Source: Demequina sp. B12
GTDB taxonomy: Bacteria; Actinomycetota; Actinomycetes; Actinomycetales; Demequinaceae
Direction: 5' to 3'
NCBI RefSeq assembly: GCF_028823635.1
Contig: NZ_JAPEHU010000004.1
Span: 124,001 to 188,000 of the forward strand
DNA: 64,000 nt
Shown here: positions 1 through 9,085 of the stretch, piece by piece
Layout of the letters: every line of letters starts with the position of its first letter
Numbering within the stretch: the stretch's first letter is position 1
The notes under the pieces: model-generated
The model's input: the letters and a program-made list of their open reading frames with translations, nothing else
What the model was told of the DNA's origin: nothing
Database searches by the model: none
Program-made: the position numbers and the translations under genes

Positions 1-137
1 CGCAGGCCAAGCAGGTTGCCGAGCAGGCGTATGAGGACTTCCGCCATACAGCCGATGCTTCGGAGGCCGCCGTAGAACGCGCCTACCTGGACGCGGTGAA
101 AGACGCGGAGCGCCGGATCGAAGGGGGCAACAAGTGA
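1..137 (+). CDS. hsdM: C-terminal end of the type I DNA methyltransferase subunit (HsdM), partial
   Basis: The reading frame opens before the window and ends at a TGA at 135-137. The 44 visible residues are Ala/Glu-rich and helical (ending AERRIEGGNK), as expected for the C-terminal helix of HsdM. No catalytic motif lies in the window, so the name rests on position: the stop overlaps the GTG start of hsdS by 4 bp (GTGA), the usual hsdM-hsdS coupling. Another coupled gene upstream of hsdS cannot be fully excluded. Confidence 0.65.
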   Translation, partial: QAKQVAEQAYEDFRHTADASEAAVERAYLDAVKDAERRIEGGNK

Positions 138-1381
138 GCCGGATCGATGACCTGATTGCTGAGCACTGTCCTGATGGCGTGGAGTTCAAGCCGCTTGGTG
201 ACATCGCAGCTTTGGTTCGTGGGAACGGAATGCCTAAGTCGGTGCTCACCGATGAAGGTGTGGGCGCTATCCACTACGGTCAGATCTACACCCGCTACGG
301 GGTGTGGACCGAGACCACGTTGTCTTATGTAGCTCCTGAGACGGCGGCGCGGCTCGCTACTGCTGAGCCGGGGGACATCATCATCACCAACACAAGTGAG
401 AACATCGACGATGTCTGCAAAGCCGTCGCCTGGCTGGGTTCATCTCCAATCGTGACAGGGGGCCACGCAACGATCATTCGGCACAGCCTGGACCCCAAGT
501 ACCTGTCCTACTGGTTTCAATCTCCTGGGTTCGCCAAACAGAAACGTGCGCTTGCGACCGGCACAAAGGTGATTGATGTCTCGGCCAAGCAACTACACAA
601 GGTCCGGGTACCGGTGCCGCCGCTTGAGGTGCAGCGCGAGATCGTGCGAATCTTGGACAAGTTCACTGCGCTAGAGGCGGAGCTGGAGGCGGAGCTGGAG
701 GCTCGGCGGACGCAGTATGCCCACTACCGTGATCAGTTGATCCAGGCGGCGGATGCCACCGCGCCGTTAGGTCTCCCTATCGCGGAACTCGCTGGCGATG
801 GCTACTTCGGAGATGGCGATTGGGTCGAATCGAAGGACCAAGACCCTAGCGGGGAAGTGCGCCTAACGCAGCTCGCCGATGTTGGAGTTGGAGAGTTTCG
901 GGACCGCAGTGACCGATGGATGCGGCAGGACCAGGCTGCCCGGCTCAACTGCACTTTGCTGAAACCTGGAGACATTCTGATCGCGAGGATGCCGTCGCCA
1001 TTGGGCCGCGCGTGTCAGGTACCCGACGGAGTTGGTGCGGCCGCAACGGTGGTGGATGTCGCCATTCTTCGATCGAGCAGAAGCGATGTAGTTCCCCGGT
1101 ATGTCATGCACGCGCTGAACTCGCATCCCGTCCGGAAGCAGATGCTCGCATTTCAGAGCGGCGGCACTCGGCAGCGCATTTCCCGAACAAACCTTGGGAA
1201 GATCTTGGTCCCTCTGCCGACGCTGCATGAGCAGCGTCGGATCGCTTCGGAGCTTGACGAGTTCGATGCGCTGGTGAACGACCTCAGTGTTGGTCTCCCT
1301 GCGGAACTCGCGGCTCGGCGCAAGCAGTATGAGTACTATCGCGACAAGCTGTTGACCTTCAAGGAGGCGGGTCGTGACTGA
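134..1381 (+). CDS. hsdS: Type I restriction-modification specificity subunit HsdS
   Basis: DNA-recognition subunit of a type I R-M complex; its two target recognition domains read the two halves of a split target. The 415-residue length is typical. Target recognition domain 1 covers about residues 15-165 and domain 2 about 220-370. Each is followed by the conserved helical spacer: EIVRILDKFTALEAELE...RRTQYAHYRDQL near residue 170-205 and RIASELDEFDAL...RRKQYEYYRDKLL near 375-410. The two spacer copies resemble each other, as in all HsdS proteins. The central spacer contains a tetrapeptide repeat (LEAE) encoded by a perfect 12-bp tandem repeat. The GTG start overlaps the upstream stop by 4 bp, and the end overlaps hsdR by 8 bp. 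Confidence 0.95.
   Translation: MSRIDDLIAEHCPDGVEFKPLGDIAALVRGNGMPKSVLTDEGVGAIHYGQIYTRYGVWTETTLSYVAPETAARLATAEPGDIIITNTSENIDDVCKAVAWLGSSPIVTGGHATIIRHSLDPKYLSYWFQSPGFAKQKRALATGTKVIDVSAKQLHKVRVPVPPLEVQREIVRILDKFTALEAELEAELEARRTQYAHYRDQLIQAADATAPLGLPIAELAGDGYFGDGDWVESKDQDPSGEVRLTQLADVGVGEFRDRSDRWMRQDQAARLNCTLLKPGDILIARMPSPLGRACQVPDGVGAAATVVDVAILRSSRSDVVPRYVMHALNSHPVRKQMLAFQSGGTRQRISRTNLGKILVPLPTLHEQRRIASELDEFDALVNDLSVGLPAELAARRKQYEYYRDKLLTFKEAGRD
674..700 (+). repeat. 12-bp tandem repeat inside the central spacer of hsdS
   Basis: The unit GAGGCGGAGCTG occurs at 674-685 and 686-697 and starts a third copy at 698. It encodes Glu-Ala-Glu-Leu units in the helix joining the two recognition domains. 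In-frame 12-bp repeats at this place are known from type IC HsdS proteins (the TAEL repeats of EcoR124), where copy number sets the gap length of the recognised site. Confidence 0.8.
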
Positions 1382-4300
1382 GGCACCTGCACGCAAGTAC
1401 GACCCCATCGCGGTGTCCTCAGAAAGCACCGTGGTCGCCGAGTATGAAGCGGAGCCAGCAGCATCGGCCGCCTACCAATCCGAGTCCGCCCTCGAACAAG
1501 AGTTCATCCGGCTCCTGCAAACCCAGGCCTACGAACACCTGCCCATCACGTCAGAGGCTCAACTCGTCGCCAACCTGCGCGCCCAGTTGGAAGCCCTCAA
1601 CGTCATCGGCTTCACTGACTCAGAATGGGAACGGTTCTTCGCCGCCAGCATTGCCGGCAAGAACGACGGCATAGTTGAGAAAACCGTCCGCATCCAAGAA
1701 GACCACGTCCAAGTCCTCAAACGCGACGACGGCACCACCAAAAACATCACCCTGCTAGACAAGACGAACATCCACAACAACCGTCTGCAAGTCATCAACC
1801 AGTACGAGGTAGACCGCGGCGAAGGCGGCGCCAACCATGCCAACCGCTACGACGTCACCGTCCTAGTCAACGGCCTGCCCATGGTGCACATCGAACTCAA
1901 ACGCCGCGGCGTGGACATCCGCGAAGCGTTCAACCAAATCAACCGCTACCAACGCGACAGCTTCTGGGCAGGCTCCGGACTGTTCGAGTACGTGCAACTG
2001 TTCGTCATCACCAACGGCACCCGCACCAAGTACTACTCCAACACCACCCGCAACGCCCACCTCAAAGAGGCTTCGAAGCCAGGCAAGGGACGTAAAACCA
2101 GCAACAGTTTCGAGTTCACGTCCTGGTGGGCCGATGCCCAAAACAAGCCGATCACGGACCTCACGTCATTCGCGAAAACCTTCTTCGCCAAGCACACCCT
2201 GCTGAACATCCTCACCCGCTACTGCGTCCTCACCGCCGACCGCCTACTGCTGGTCATGAGGCCCTACCAAATCGTCGCCACCGAACGCATCCTGCAACGC
2301 ATCGACGTGTCCACCACGCCAGGCAACAGCAAGCCGCTCGGGACCGTCGCGGCAGGTGGCTATGTGTGGCACACCACCGGCTCAGGCAAAACCCTCACGT
2401 CGTTCAAAACCGCGCAGCTCGCATCAAAGATGGACAGCGTGGACAAAGTGCTGTTCGTTGTGGACCGCAAAGACCTCGACTACCAAACCATGCGCGAGTA
2501 CGACCGGTTCGAGAAAGGCTCGGCGAACTCGAACGCCTCAACCGCGGTGCTGAAGAAGCAACTCGAGGACCCAAACGCACGGATCATCATCACCACCATT
2601 CAGAAGCTCGCCAACTTTGTCAGCGCAAACAAAGGGCACAGCATCTACTCGGGGCACAATGTCCTGATCTTCGACGAATGCCACCGCTCCCAGTTCGGAG
2701 ACATGCACTCCGCGATCACCAAGGCATTCAAGCGCTACAACCTGTTCGGCTTCACCGGCACACCCATCTTCGCCGCGAACGCAGGGTCCAGCGGAAGCCC
2801 AGGCATGCGGACCACCGAACAAGCCTTTGGCCACAAACTCCACACGTACACCATCGTGGACGCCATCACCGACAAGAACGTGCTGCCGTTCCGCATCGAC
2901 TACGTCAAGTCAATCCGCGTAGGCAACGTAGCCGACGCCCAAGTTCCTGCCATCGACACCGAGCGTGCGCTGCTGTCCTCCCAACGCATCAGTGAAATCG
3001 TGAAGTACACGCTGGAACACTTTGACCAGAAAACCAAGCGCGCCATCAGCTACGAACACTCCGTAGTCACCAACGTTCCCGCCTCCACACGCACCCGCAA
3101 ACAAGCCGGCGCCATCAGCGAACGCAAGCGAGTCCGCGGCTTCAATGCCATCTTCGCCACCAGCTCCATCGAAGCGGCAACGCGGTACTACTTTGCCTTC
3201 AACCACGCGCAGCAGGACTTGCCGGCGGAGCGGCGGCTCAAGATCGGGATGATCTACTCCTACGGCGCCAACGACAACCCGGACGACACCAGCCTTGCCG
3301 AGGAATCCTTCGACGCCCTCGCTTTGAGTCGTGATGCGCGCACCCAACTTGAGATCGCCATCAACGACTACAACGGCATGTTCGGCACCAGTTACGACAC
3401 CAGTGCGGACAAGTTCCAGAACTACTACAAAGACCTCTCGCAACGGCTCAAGAACCGTGAACTCGACATGGTCATTGTGGTCAACATGTTCCTCACCGGA
3501 TTTGACGCCACCACACTGAACACGTTGTTCGTGGACAAAAACCTGCGAGCCCACGGCCTCATCCAGGCATACTCCCGTACCAACCGCATCCTCAACTCCG
3601 TCAAGACCTACGGCAACATCGTCGCGTTCCGTGACCTCCAAGAAGAAACCAACAGCGCTCTAGAACTGTTTGGCAACAAAGACGCTCGCGGCATCGTCCT
3701 GCTCAAGCCCTACGGCGACTACTACACGGAGTACGCCAGCAAGGTCATTGAACTGCTGGACCGCTTCCCGCCCGGACAGCAGATCATCGGCGAAGCTGCC
3801 CAGAAGGACTTCATCGCGCTTTACGGCGCCATCCTGCGCCTGGCAAACATCCTGACCTCATTCGACGAGTTCGCGGGTAACGAGATCCTCACCCCCCGCC
3901 AAAGCCAGGACTACCGCAGCGACTACCTAGACCTCTACGCCGAGTACCGGCGCGTAGGTGACGCCGACAAGGAAGTCATCAACGACGACGTTGTCTTCGA
4001 GATCGAACTGATCAAACAAGTCGAAATCAACGTGGACTACATCCTCATGCTGGTCGACAAGTACCGGGCCAGCAACGGCGACGGCGACGACAAAGAAGTA
4101 CAAGCCGAAATCTCGCGTGCCGTGGACGCCAGCCCCTCGCTACGTAACAAACGCGACCTGATCGAAGAGTTTGTGCGAAGGGTCAGCGGCGATGGAACCG
4201 TCGACGACGAATGGCAAGCCTTCATCGCAGCGCGACGCGAATCAGAACTCGAGGCGATCATCGCGGACGAAGGCCTGCGCGCCGACGAGGCCCGTGTGTT

Positions 4301-4478
4301 TGTCGAAACCGCCTTCCGCGACGGCGCGCTCCGCACCACCGGCACTGCGATCACCCGAGTCTTGCCGCCGGTCTCCCGGTTCAGTCCGGACGGGGGACAC
4401 GGGGAGAAGAAGCAGCGTGTCATTGAGAAGCTCGGAAACTACTTCGAACGGTTCTTCGGACTAGGGAAGGCAGAGTAA
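1374..4478 (+). CDS. hsdR: Type I restriction endonuclease motor/nuclease subunit HsdR
   Basis: Restriction subunit of the type I complex: it translocates DNA with ATP and cleaves away from the site. At 1034 residues it is full length. The N-terminal nuclease domain (about 120-240) has the PD-(D/E)xK pattern NRYDVTVLVNGLP followed by HIELKRRG and a QxxxY-like NQINRYQRDSF. The helicase core shows Walker A HTTGSGKTLTS, the DECHRSQFG box, the FGFTGTP motif III and late motifs near MVIVVNMFLTGFD and QAYSRTNR. A helical C-terminal region would bind HsdM/HsdS. The GTG start lies 8 bp inside hsdS. A Shedu-type gene begins 5 bp after the stop, pointing to a common transcript. Confidence 0.95.
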   Translation: MTEAPARKYDPIAVSSESTVVAEYEAEPAASAAYQSESALEQEFIRLLQTQAYEHLPITSEAQLVANLRAQLEALNVIGFTDSEWERFFAASIAGKNDGIVEKTVRIQEDHVQVLKRDDGTTKNITLLDKTNIHNNRLQVINQYEVDRGEGGANHANRYDVTVLVNGLPMVHIELKRRGVDIREAFNQINRYQRDSFWAGSGLFEYVQLFVITNGTRTKYYSNTTRNAHLKEASKPGKGRKTSNSFEFTSWWADAQNKPITDLTSFAKTFFAKHTLLNILTRYCVLTADRLLLVMRPYQIVATERILQRIDVSTTPGNSKPLGTVAAGGYVWHTTGSGKTLTSFKTAQLASKMDSVDKVLFVVDRKDLDYQTMREYDRFEKGSANSNASTAVLKKQLEDPNARIIITTIQKLANFVSANKGHSIYSGHNVLIFDECHRSQFGDMHSAITKAFKRYNLFGFTGTPIFAANAGSSGSPGMRTTEQAFGHKLHTYTIVDAITDKNVLPFRIDYVKSIRVGNVADAQVPAIDTERALLSSQRISEIVKYTLEHFDQKTKRAISYEHSVVTNVPASTRTRKQAGAISERKRVRGFNAIFATSSIEAATRYYFAFNHAQQDLPAERRLKIGMIYSYGANDNPDDTSLAEESFDALALSRDARTQLEIAINDYNGMFGTSYDTSADKFQNYYKDLSQRLKNRELDMVIVVNMFLTGFDATTLNTLFVDKNLRAHGLIQAYSRTNRILNSVKTYGNIVAFRDLQEETNSALELFGNKDARGIVLLKPYGDYYTEYASKVIELLDRFPPGQQIIGEAAQKDFIALYGAILRLANILTSFDEFAGNEILTPRQSQDYRSDYLDLYAEYRRVGDADKEVINDDVVFEIELIKQVEINVDYILMLVDKYRASNGDGDDKEVQAEISRAVDASPSLRNKRDLIEEFVRRVSGDGTVDDEWQAFIAARRESELEAIIADEGLRADEARVFVETAFRDGALRTTGTAITRVLPPVSRFSPDGGHGEKKQRVIEKLGNYFERFFGLGKAE

Positions 4479-4483
4479 TCATC

Positions 4484-5824
4484 GTGGCCAGGTTCGGTAT
4501 GACCCACGACGACGAGCAGAAGCTCGAATCCGAGGTGGTCGAAAACGGTGTCGAGCGAGGCTTCCTTCGCCCGCTTGGGGTTAAGGTTGCCGACTTCGCG
4601 CCGAATGACGCGGTGCTCACTGTGTACCCGACGAACACGCTCGAGGGTCACGAGAGGTGTGGAGAGCCAAAGTACGAGCAAATCAAGAGCATCGAGATCG
4701 AGTTTAGGACAGTTCCGTCGGACCTTGCGGAGGCCCTTGAACTACTGCCACCCGGCCTAGTGAAGGATCCGCGATACGGCCTCGGGTTCCTGAAGGACGC
4801 CAACCGTCTCGTGCGGATGATCGAGAAGCACTCAAAGTGCCGTGCGATTAGGTTGAGCCTTTCGGGCGACCTGGGCGTCGACGGCGACACCTTCCGGATT
4901 CCGCTCTCGGAGTTTGACGCTCTTTGGAGTGAGCTGATGAGGGTGATCAGCCGATCGCAAGACGCCACCAGTCGAGTGAAGACTGCGGTCACGCAGGACG
5001 CTCTCAAGGATGCGCTCGGTCTGCCGCCCGGCAAATACGAGGGAGGTCGCCATGCGCACTCCAAGTTCGTGGAGCGCGAGGCGGCTGGTGAGGCGATCGT
5101 GTCGGCAGCGGACGGCGAGTCGATCGTCGACTCCCTTACGTCGAGGCCGAGCGAAGTACTCGGAACTGTTAGCCCGGTGAAATTGAAGCAGCTGCAGCAA
5201 GATGTCGAGCTCGTCAATCTTGATCGCCTGATCGATTCGTTCCGGTCTATGCTCAAGCGGCGTCTTACGGAAGAGAAATGGCAGCAGTTCTTCGACGACA
5301 ACGCGTTCGCTCTGCAACAGGTCTTCGGTGCGCCACTGGTACGCATTCAGTCAAGGGCGAACGTTGGTGGGACGGGGATTGACGGTGCATCCGGGAAGAT
5401 AGCTGACTATCTTGTCCGGCATTCGTTGACCAACAACATCGCCCTAGTGGAGATCAAGCGGCCGGACACGAAGTTGCTCGCCAAGACTGCCTATCGATCA
5501 GGTGTCTATCCGGCGTCTCGCGAGTTGAGCGGTGCGATCACCCAGGTATTGGACCAGCGTTACCATGCGACGCAGGAGTTCCTGACTCTCAAGGCGAACT
5601 CGCGGCAGTGGGATCTTGAGTCTCACAGTGTTGCTTGCTTCGTCGTAGCGGGAAGAGTTCCTGCAGCACCTGACTTAGACCAGCAGAAGTCGCTGTCTCT
5701 CATCCGTGAGAACTCGAAGAACGTCACCATCATCACCTACGACGAAGTTCTAGAACGCATGGTCCAACTCCGAGACTTCCTCGGCGCCAGCGATGATGCT
5801 TCTGAGGGGGAGGATTCGCGTTGA
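4484..5824 (+). CDS. Shedu-type defence nuclease (DUF4263 / SduA-like)
   Basis: A 446-residue protein of two parts. The N-terminal half (about 1-220) is not recognised. The C-terminal part (about 260-430) matches the DUF4263 nuclease fold of Shedu SduA: WQQFFDDNAFALQQVFG, then the PD-(D/E)xK core GKIADYLVRH...IALVEIKRPDTKLL, then YRSGVYPASRELSGAITQVL. The acidic residue in ADYL and the E-x-K in VEIKRP are the likely metal and catalytic residues. Shedu proteins are single-gene anti-phage nucleases, with the N-terminal region thought to regulate or sense. Here the gene follows hsdR by 5 bp and its TGA overlaps the TTG start of the next nuclease gene (TTGA), so it is probably co-translated with the Gabija-like pair. 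The GTG start has GGGAAGG upstream; an ATG five codons later is an alternative. Confidence 0.85.
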   Translation: MARFGMTHDDEQKLESEVVENGVERGFLRPLGVKVADFAPNDAVLTVYPTNTLEGHERCGEPKYEQIKSIEIEFRTVPSDLAEALELLPPGLVKDPRYGLGFLKDANRLVRMIEKHSKCRAIRLSLSGDLGVDGDTFRIPLSEFDALWSELMRVISRSQDATSRVKTAVTQDALKDALGLPPGKYEGGRHAHSKFVEREAAGEAIVSAADGESIVDSLTSRPSEVLGTVSPVKLKQLQQDVELVNLDRLIDSFRSMLKRRLTEEKWQQFFDDNAFALQQVFGAPLVRIQSRANVGGTGIDGASGKIADYLVRHSLTNNIALVEIKRPDTKLLAKTAYRSGVYPASRELSGAITQVLDQRYHATQEFLTLKANSRQWDLESHSVACFVVAGRVPAAPDLDQQKSLSLIRENSKNVTIITYDEVLERMVQLRDFLGASDDASEGEDSR

Positions 5825-7617
5825 GAATCCAGCGATTGACCATCGAGAACTTCCGAGGCGTCAAGGCGCTCGATTGGACGCTGCCGATGGACCAGCGTCT
5901 GGTCGCACTGATAGGCCCCGGTGACAGCGGCAAGTCCACCATCCTCGAGGCCGTTCACTGGCTTCTTGGGGACCGATGGAGCATCCCGGTGTCCGACACT
6001 GACTTCTTCGGAGTTGACCTATCGCAGACGATCAGGATTCAGGCGGTTCTCGTTGGCCTCCCGGACGCACTCAAGCGCGACACTGCATTCGGCTTGTGGC
6101 TGAGTGGCGTCGATAGCACCGGAGCGCTGCATCAAGATCCCGACGATACTCATACGCCGGCGCTCATCGCCGTCCTCACGATCGATGACTCGCTCGAGCC
6201 GCACTGGTCTGTTGAAAGAGTCGACGGTCAATCTCAGCTACTCACCTCCGCCCAGCGACGGCACTTCTCCACGTTCAAGGTTGACGACCGTACTGATGCC
6301 CAGTTGCGATGGAGCCGCGCTTCAGCGCTTGGTCGAATGTCACAGCGTGACGGAGCTGACCGCGACGCACTCGCAGCAGCGTCACGTGCGGCTCAGCAAG
6401 CAATTGTCGATCACGAGAGCTCACCGCTGTCCGACCTCGCCGAGAAGGTCCAGAAGCGCGCCAATATGATCGGCGGCGGCCGCTTCTCAGACATAAAGCC
6501 AGGCCTCGACACTTCTCGCTCATCAATGGGGGCAGGACTCGCGCTCTACGAAGGCGCCATCCCGCTCGCAAGCTTTGGACTTGGCAGCCGCAGGCTCGCG
6601 AGCCTGGCGGTACAACAGCTGGCTTCAGGCGAGCGGTCGGTGGCAGTGATTGACGAACTTGAGGAGGGCCTCGAGCCGCACCGAGCAGTTCGGCTGCTCC
6701 AGTACCTCCGGGACGATGATGCCTACTCTCAGGTTCTAGTCACCACGCACTCGCCTGTCGTGGTGGAGCAGGCGAAGACCGAGAACCTCGCGACCGTGCA
6801 GTCAGACAGCGGAGTCGTAACTGTCACAACGTTGTCCGGCTCGACGGCCGTGCTTCAGCGGCTACGGCGTTCCCGCCCGTCGTCACTGCTTGCCCGTCGC
6901 GTCGTGGTCGCTGAGGGCAAAACTGAGCACGGCGTCTTGCTTGCTTGCCTCGACGATTGGGACGAAGCGCGCTCCTCGGTTGGACTTTCTACGTCGGCGG
7001 GCGAGGGCGTCGCGATTCAGGACGCGCAGGGCGGATCAGAAGTGGCCCCCAAAGCCTCCGCGCTCCATAGCCTGGGATATGCCGTCGCCGGCTTCATGGA
7101 TGCCGATGACCCAAGCGTCGATGTCGCTGTGCAGGAGGCTCTCGACGCCGGAGTGCAGATTGTCCGCTGGGAGCCGGGCAACAGCATCGAGGACCAAGCC
7201 TGTTCCGGGCTCAGCTGGAAAGGTTTGTCGAAGTTCATTGCGCTTGGGGTGGAGCGACGAGCAGCGGAGAGCACGGTCCTCGATGATCTCAACGTCGACC
7301 ACTCTGAGAATCGTGTGACTTCTCTCGACGCCGCCGATTGGCAGGCGCAAGGCATCACGCTCGAGCAGGCGCGGGACAGAGTTGCGACTGCCGCCAACAA
7401 GAGAAAGTGGTTCAAGGAAGTCGAAGATGGTCGTGCCCTTGGCGAATGGTTGCTCGGGTACCGCACCCAACCAGCGTTAGAAGCAACGATTCAGCGCCTC
7501 AACGAAATCTATGCGTTCTGCTATCCAGCAGCGCCAGTAGTACCAGGCGCTGCAGTAGACAGTGGCGATACCAGCGACGAGGACGCGCAGGGCCAAGAAG
7601 ACGCCGCCGATGGATGA
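5821..7617 (+). CDS. gajA: OLD-family ATPase/TOPRIM nuclease, Gabija GajA-like
   Basis: 598 residues with the class 2 OLD layout: an N-terminal ABC-type ATPase and a C-terminal TOPRIM nuclease. The ATPase has Walker A GPGDSGKSTIL (about residue 33), a signature-like FGLGSRRLASLAVQQL, Walker B VAVIDELEEGLEPHR and the switch histidine VLVTTHSP. The TOPRIM domain shows the conserved glutamate in VVVAEGKTEHGVLL and the acidic pair in AGFMDADDPS. In Gabija, GajA is a nucleotide-sensing nicking enzyme and is paired with a UvrD-like helicase; the same pairing follows here. The start is TTG, overlapping the Shedu stop by 4 bp. The symbol is by architecture; a non-Gabija class 2 OLD nuclease is the alternative. 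Confidence 0.82.
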   Translation: MRIQRLTIENFRGVKALDWTLPMDQRLVALIGPGDSGKSTILEAVHWLLGDRWSIPVSDTDFFGVDLSQTIRIQAVLVGLPDALKRDTAFGLWLSGVDSTGALHQDPDDTHTPALIAVLTIDDSLEPHWSVERVDGQSQLLTSAQRRHFSTFKVDDRTDAQLRWSRASALGRMSQRDGADRDALAAASRAAQQAIVDHESSPLSDLAEKVQKRANMIGGGRFSDIKPGLDTSRSSMGAGLALYEGAIPLASFGLGSRRLASLAVQQLASGERSVAVIDELEEGLEPHRAVRLLQYLRDDDAYSQVLVTTHSPVVVEQAKTENLATVQSDSGVVTVTTLSGSTAVLQRLRRSRPSSLLARRVVVAEGKTEHGVLLACLDDWDEARSSVGLSTSAGEGVAIQDAQGGSEVAPKASALHSLGYAVAGFMDADDPSVDVAVQEALDAGVQIVRWEPGNSIEDQACSGLSWKGLSKFIALGVERRAAESTVLDDLNVDHSENRVTSLDAADWQAQGITLEQARDRVATAANKRKWFKEVEDGRALGEWLLGYRTQPALEATIQRLNEIYAFCYPAAPVVPGAAVDSGDTSDEDAQGQEDAADG

Positions 7618-9085
7618 CGTTCTACGGGCACAGGCCGGGGCACTGCTTGAGTCGGCACCGGCATCGGTTGAGATGCCCGCTGGAGCGGGAAAGACGCACC
7701 TCCTCGCGTCCGCCGTCGCGGTTGCGGCAGAGCGGGGTCATCGCTCGCTAGTCCTTACCCACACCAACGCTGGCGTCGACGCTATCCGTCGGCGACTGAA
7801 GGTTTTCGGAGTGCCAAGCGGCATGGCGCGAGTCGAGACCATTACAAGTTGGGCGTTCTCGCTCGTGCGCGCGTATCCGACTCTCGCTGACGTCGTCGTG
7901 TCGGATACGCCCGACTGGTCCGAGTCGGAGCACTACGTGGGAGGAGCGTCTCGTGCGGCGCGAGCGTTGGCAGTAGCCGAGGTCCATTCGTTGAGCTTCG
8001 AGTACGTCTTCGTGGACGAGTATCAGGATTGCACCCTCACCCATCATGAGTTTGTACTGGCGATCGTATCGGCGGTTCCAAAGACGATCGTGCTGGGTGA
8101 CCGTCTGCAGGCCATATTCGGCTTCGCAGGCGTGCTCGCAGACTGGGAGTCAGATGTTCTCCCACGCTTTCCAGAGTTCGAAATCGATGTTAGTCCGCAA
8201 CGTTGGCGAGGCCACAATGAGCCTCTCGGGGACTGGCTCCTCAAGCTTCGTGCGGAACTCCAAGACGGCTCCACAGTTGACTTCGGAGTCTTCTCGACTC
8301 CCGGACTCCAGTGGAGCGGTGACACAAGCGTCGCTGCGCTGGCTGCTGCTGCCCATAGCCATCGCGACTTCGATGAGACCGTGGTGCTACTCGACAAGTG
8401 GCCACGTACGGTAGCCAGGCACGCGAGTCGGCTCGGTGGCTCGTACTCGGTCATGGAAGACATCAACGGCAACTTCATGCGTGAACAGATCGGTGGAAAC
8501 GCGGCGAGAGGGATCCCGGGTATTCCGCTCGAAGGAGATCCTCACCTCGCACTGTGGCTCGCTCGGTTCACCAAGGCCTGCACGATCGGCTATGCCGACC
8601 TAGACTCGACGGTCCTGGGGCGACTTGAGCGCAATCAGTCACTATCGGGTCTTGCAAGAGCTGAGATTCAGCCGGCAGTTGAGGCTCTAGAGCGCCTGCG
8701 GGTGACGCCCACCTATGCGGAACTTGGACTAGTCGCGCGGGAGCTTAGCGCGGTTGACTCGATCAAGACCTACAGGTGGGAGGCGTGGAATGACACGCTT
8801 CAGGCGATCCACATGTCGGCGGAGAACGCCGAGACTCCGCTGGAGAACCTCGGGCGGGTGCGTGAGCGCCTGAGGCGACAGGGCAGGCGGAGTCATGCCC
8901 GAATCGCGTCGCGAACGCTCCTCGTGAAGGGTCTTGAATACGATCACGTGATCATCGCGGATCTGTCGCAGTTCACCGACCCGCGCAATCTATACGTCGC
9001 ACTCTCGCGGGCGCGCAAGACCATCACGATCATCGGAGCCCGTTCAGCGATCGATCTGGAAGTTGAGACTTTCGATCATTCATGA
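7610..9085 (+). CDS. gajB: UvrD/Rep-like superfamily 1 helicase, Gabija GajB-like
   Basis: 491 residues from the ATG at 7610, which overlaps the upstream stop by 8 bp (an in-frame GTG at 7562 would add 16 poorly conserved residues). Superfamily 1A motifs run in order: I (PAGAGKTHLL), Ia (VLTHTNAGVDAIRRRL), II (VFVDEYQDCT), III (VLGDRLQAIFGF), V (LLVKGLEYDHVII) and VI (NLYVALSRARKTITI). It is shorter than UvrD or PcrA and matches the roughly 500-residue GajB size. In Gabija, GajB works with GajA to destroy phage DNA. It is the last gene of the defence operon and ends 10 bp inside the convergent HTH ORF. Confidence 0.85.
   Translation: MDDVLRAQAGALLESAPASVEMPAGAGKTHLLASAVAVAAERGHRSLVLTHTNAGVDAIRRRLKVFGVPSGMARVETITSWAFSLVRAYPTLADVVVSDTPDWSESEHYVGGASRAARALAVAEVHSLSFEYVFVDEYQDCTLTHHEFVLAIVSAVPKTIVLGDRLQAIFGFAGVLADWESDVLPRFPEFEIDVSPQRWRGHNEPLGDWLLKLRAELQDGSTVDFGVFSTPGLQWSGDTSVAALAAAAHSHRDFDETVVLLDKWPRTVARHASRLGGSYSVMEDINGNFMREQIGGNAARGIPGIPLEGDPHLALWLARFTKACTIGYADLDSTVLGRLERNQSLSGLARAEIQPAVEALERLRVTPTYAELGLVARELSAVDSIKTYRWEAWNDTLQAIHMSAENAETPLENLGRVRERLRRQGRRSHARIASRTLLVKGLEYDHVIIADLSQFTDPRNLYVALSRARKTITIIGARSAIDLEVETFDHS

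Noticed and set aside
2910-3641. 243-codon ORF antisense to hsdR
   Set aside because: Shadow of the hsdR reading frame in GC-rich DNA; low-complexity Val/Gly/Asp product and no ribosome-binding site.
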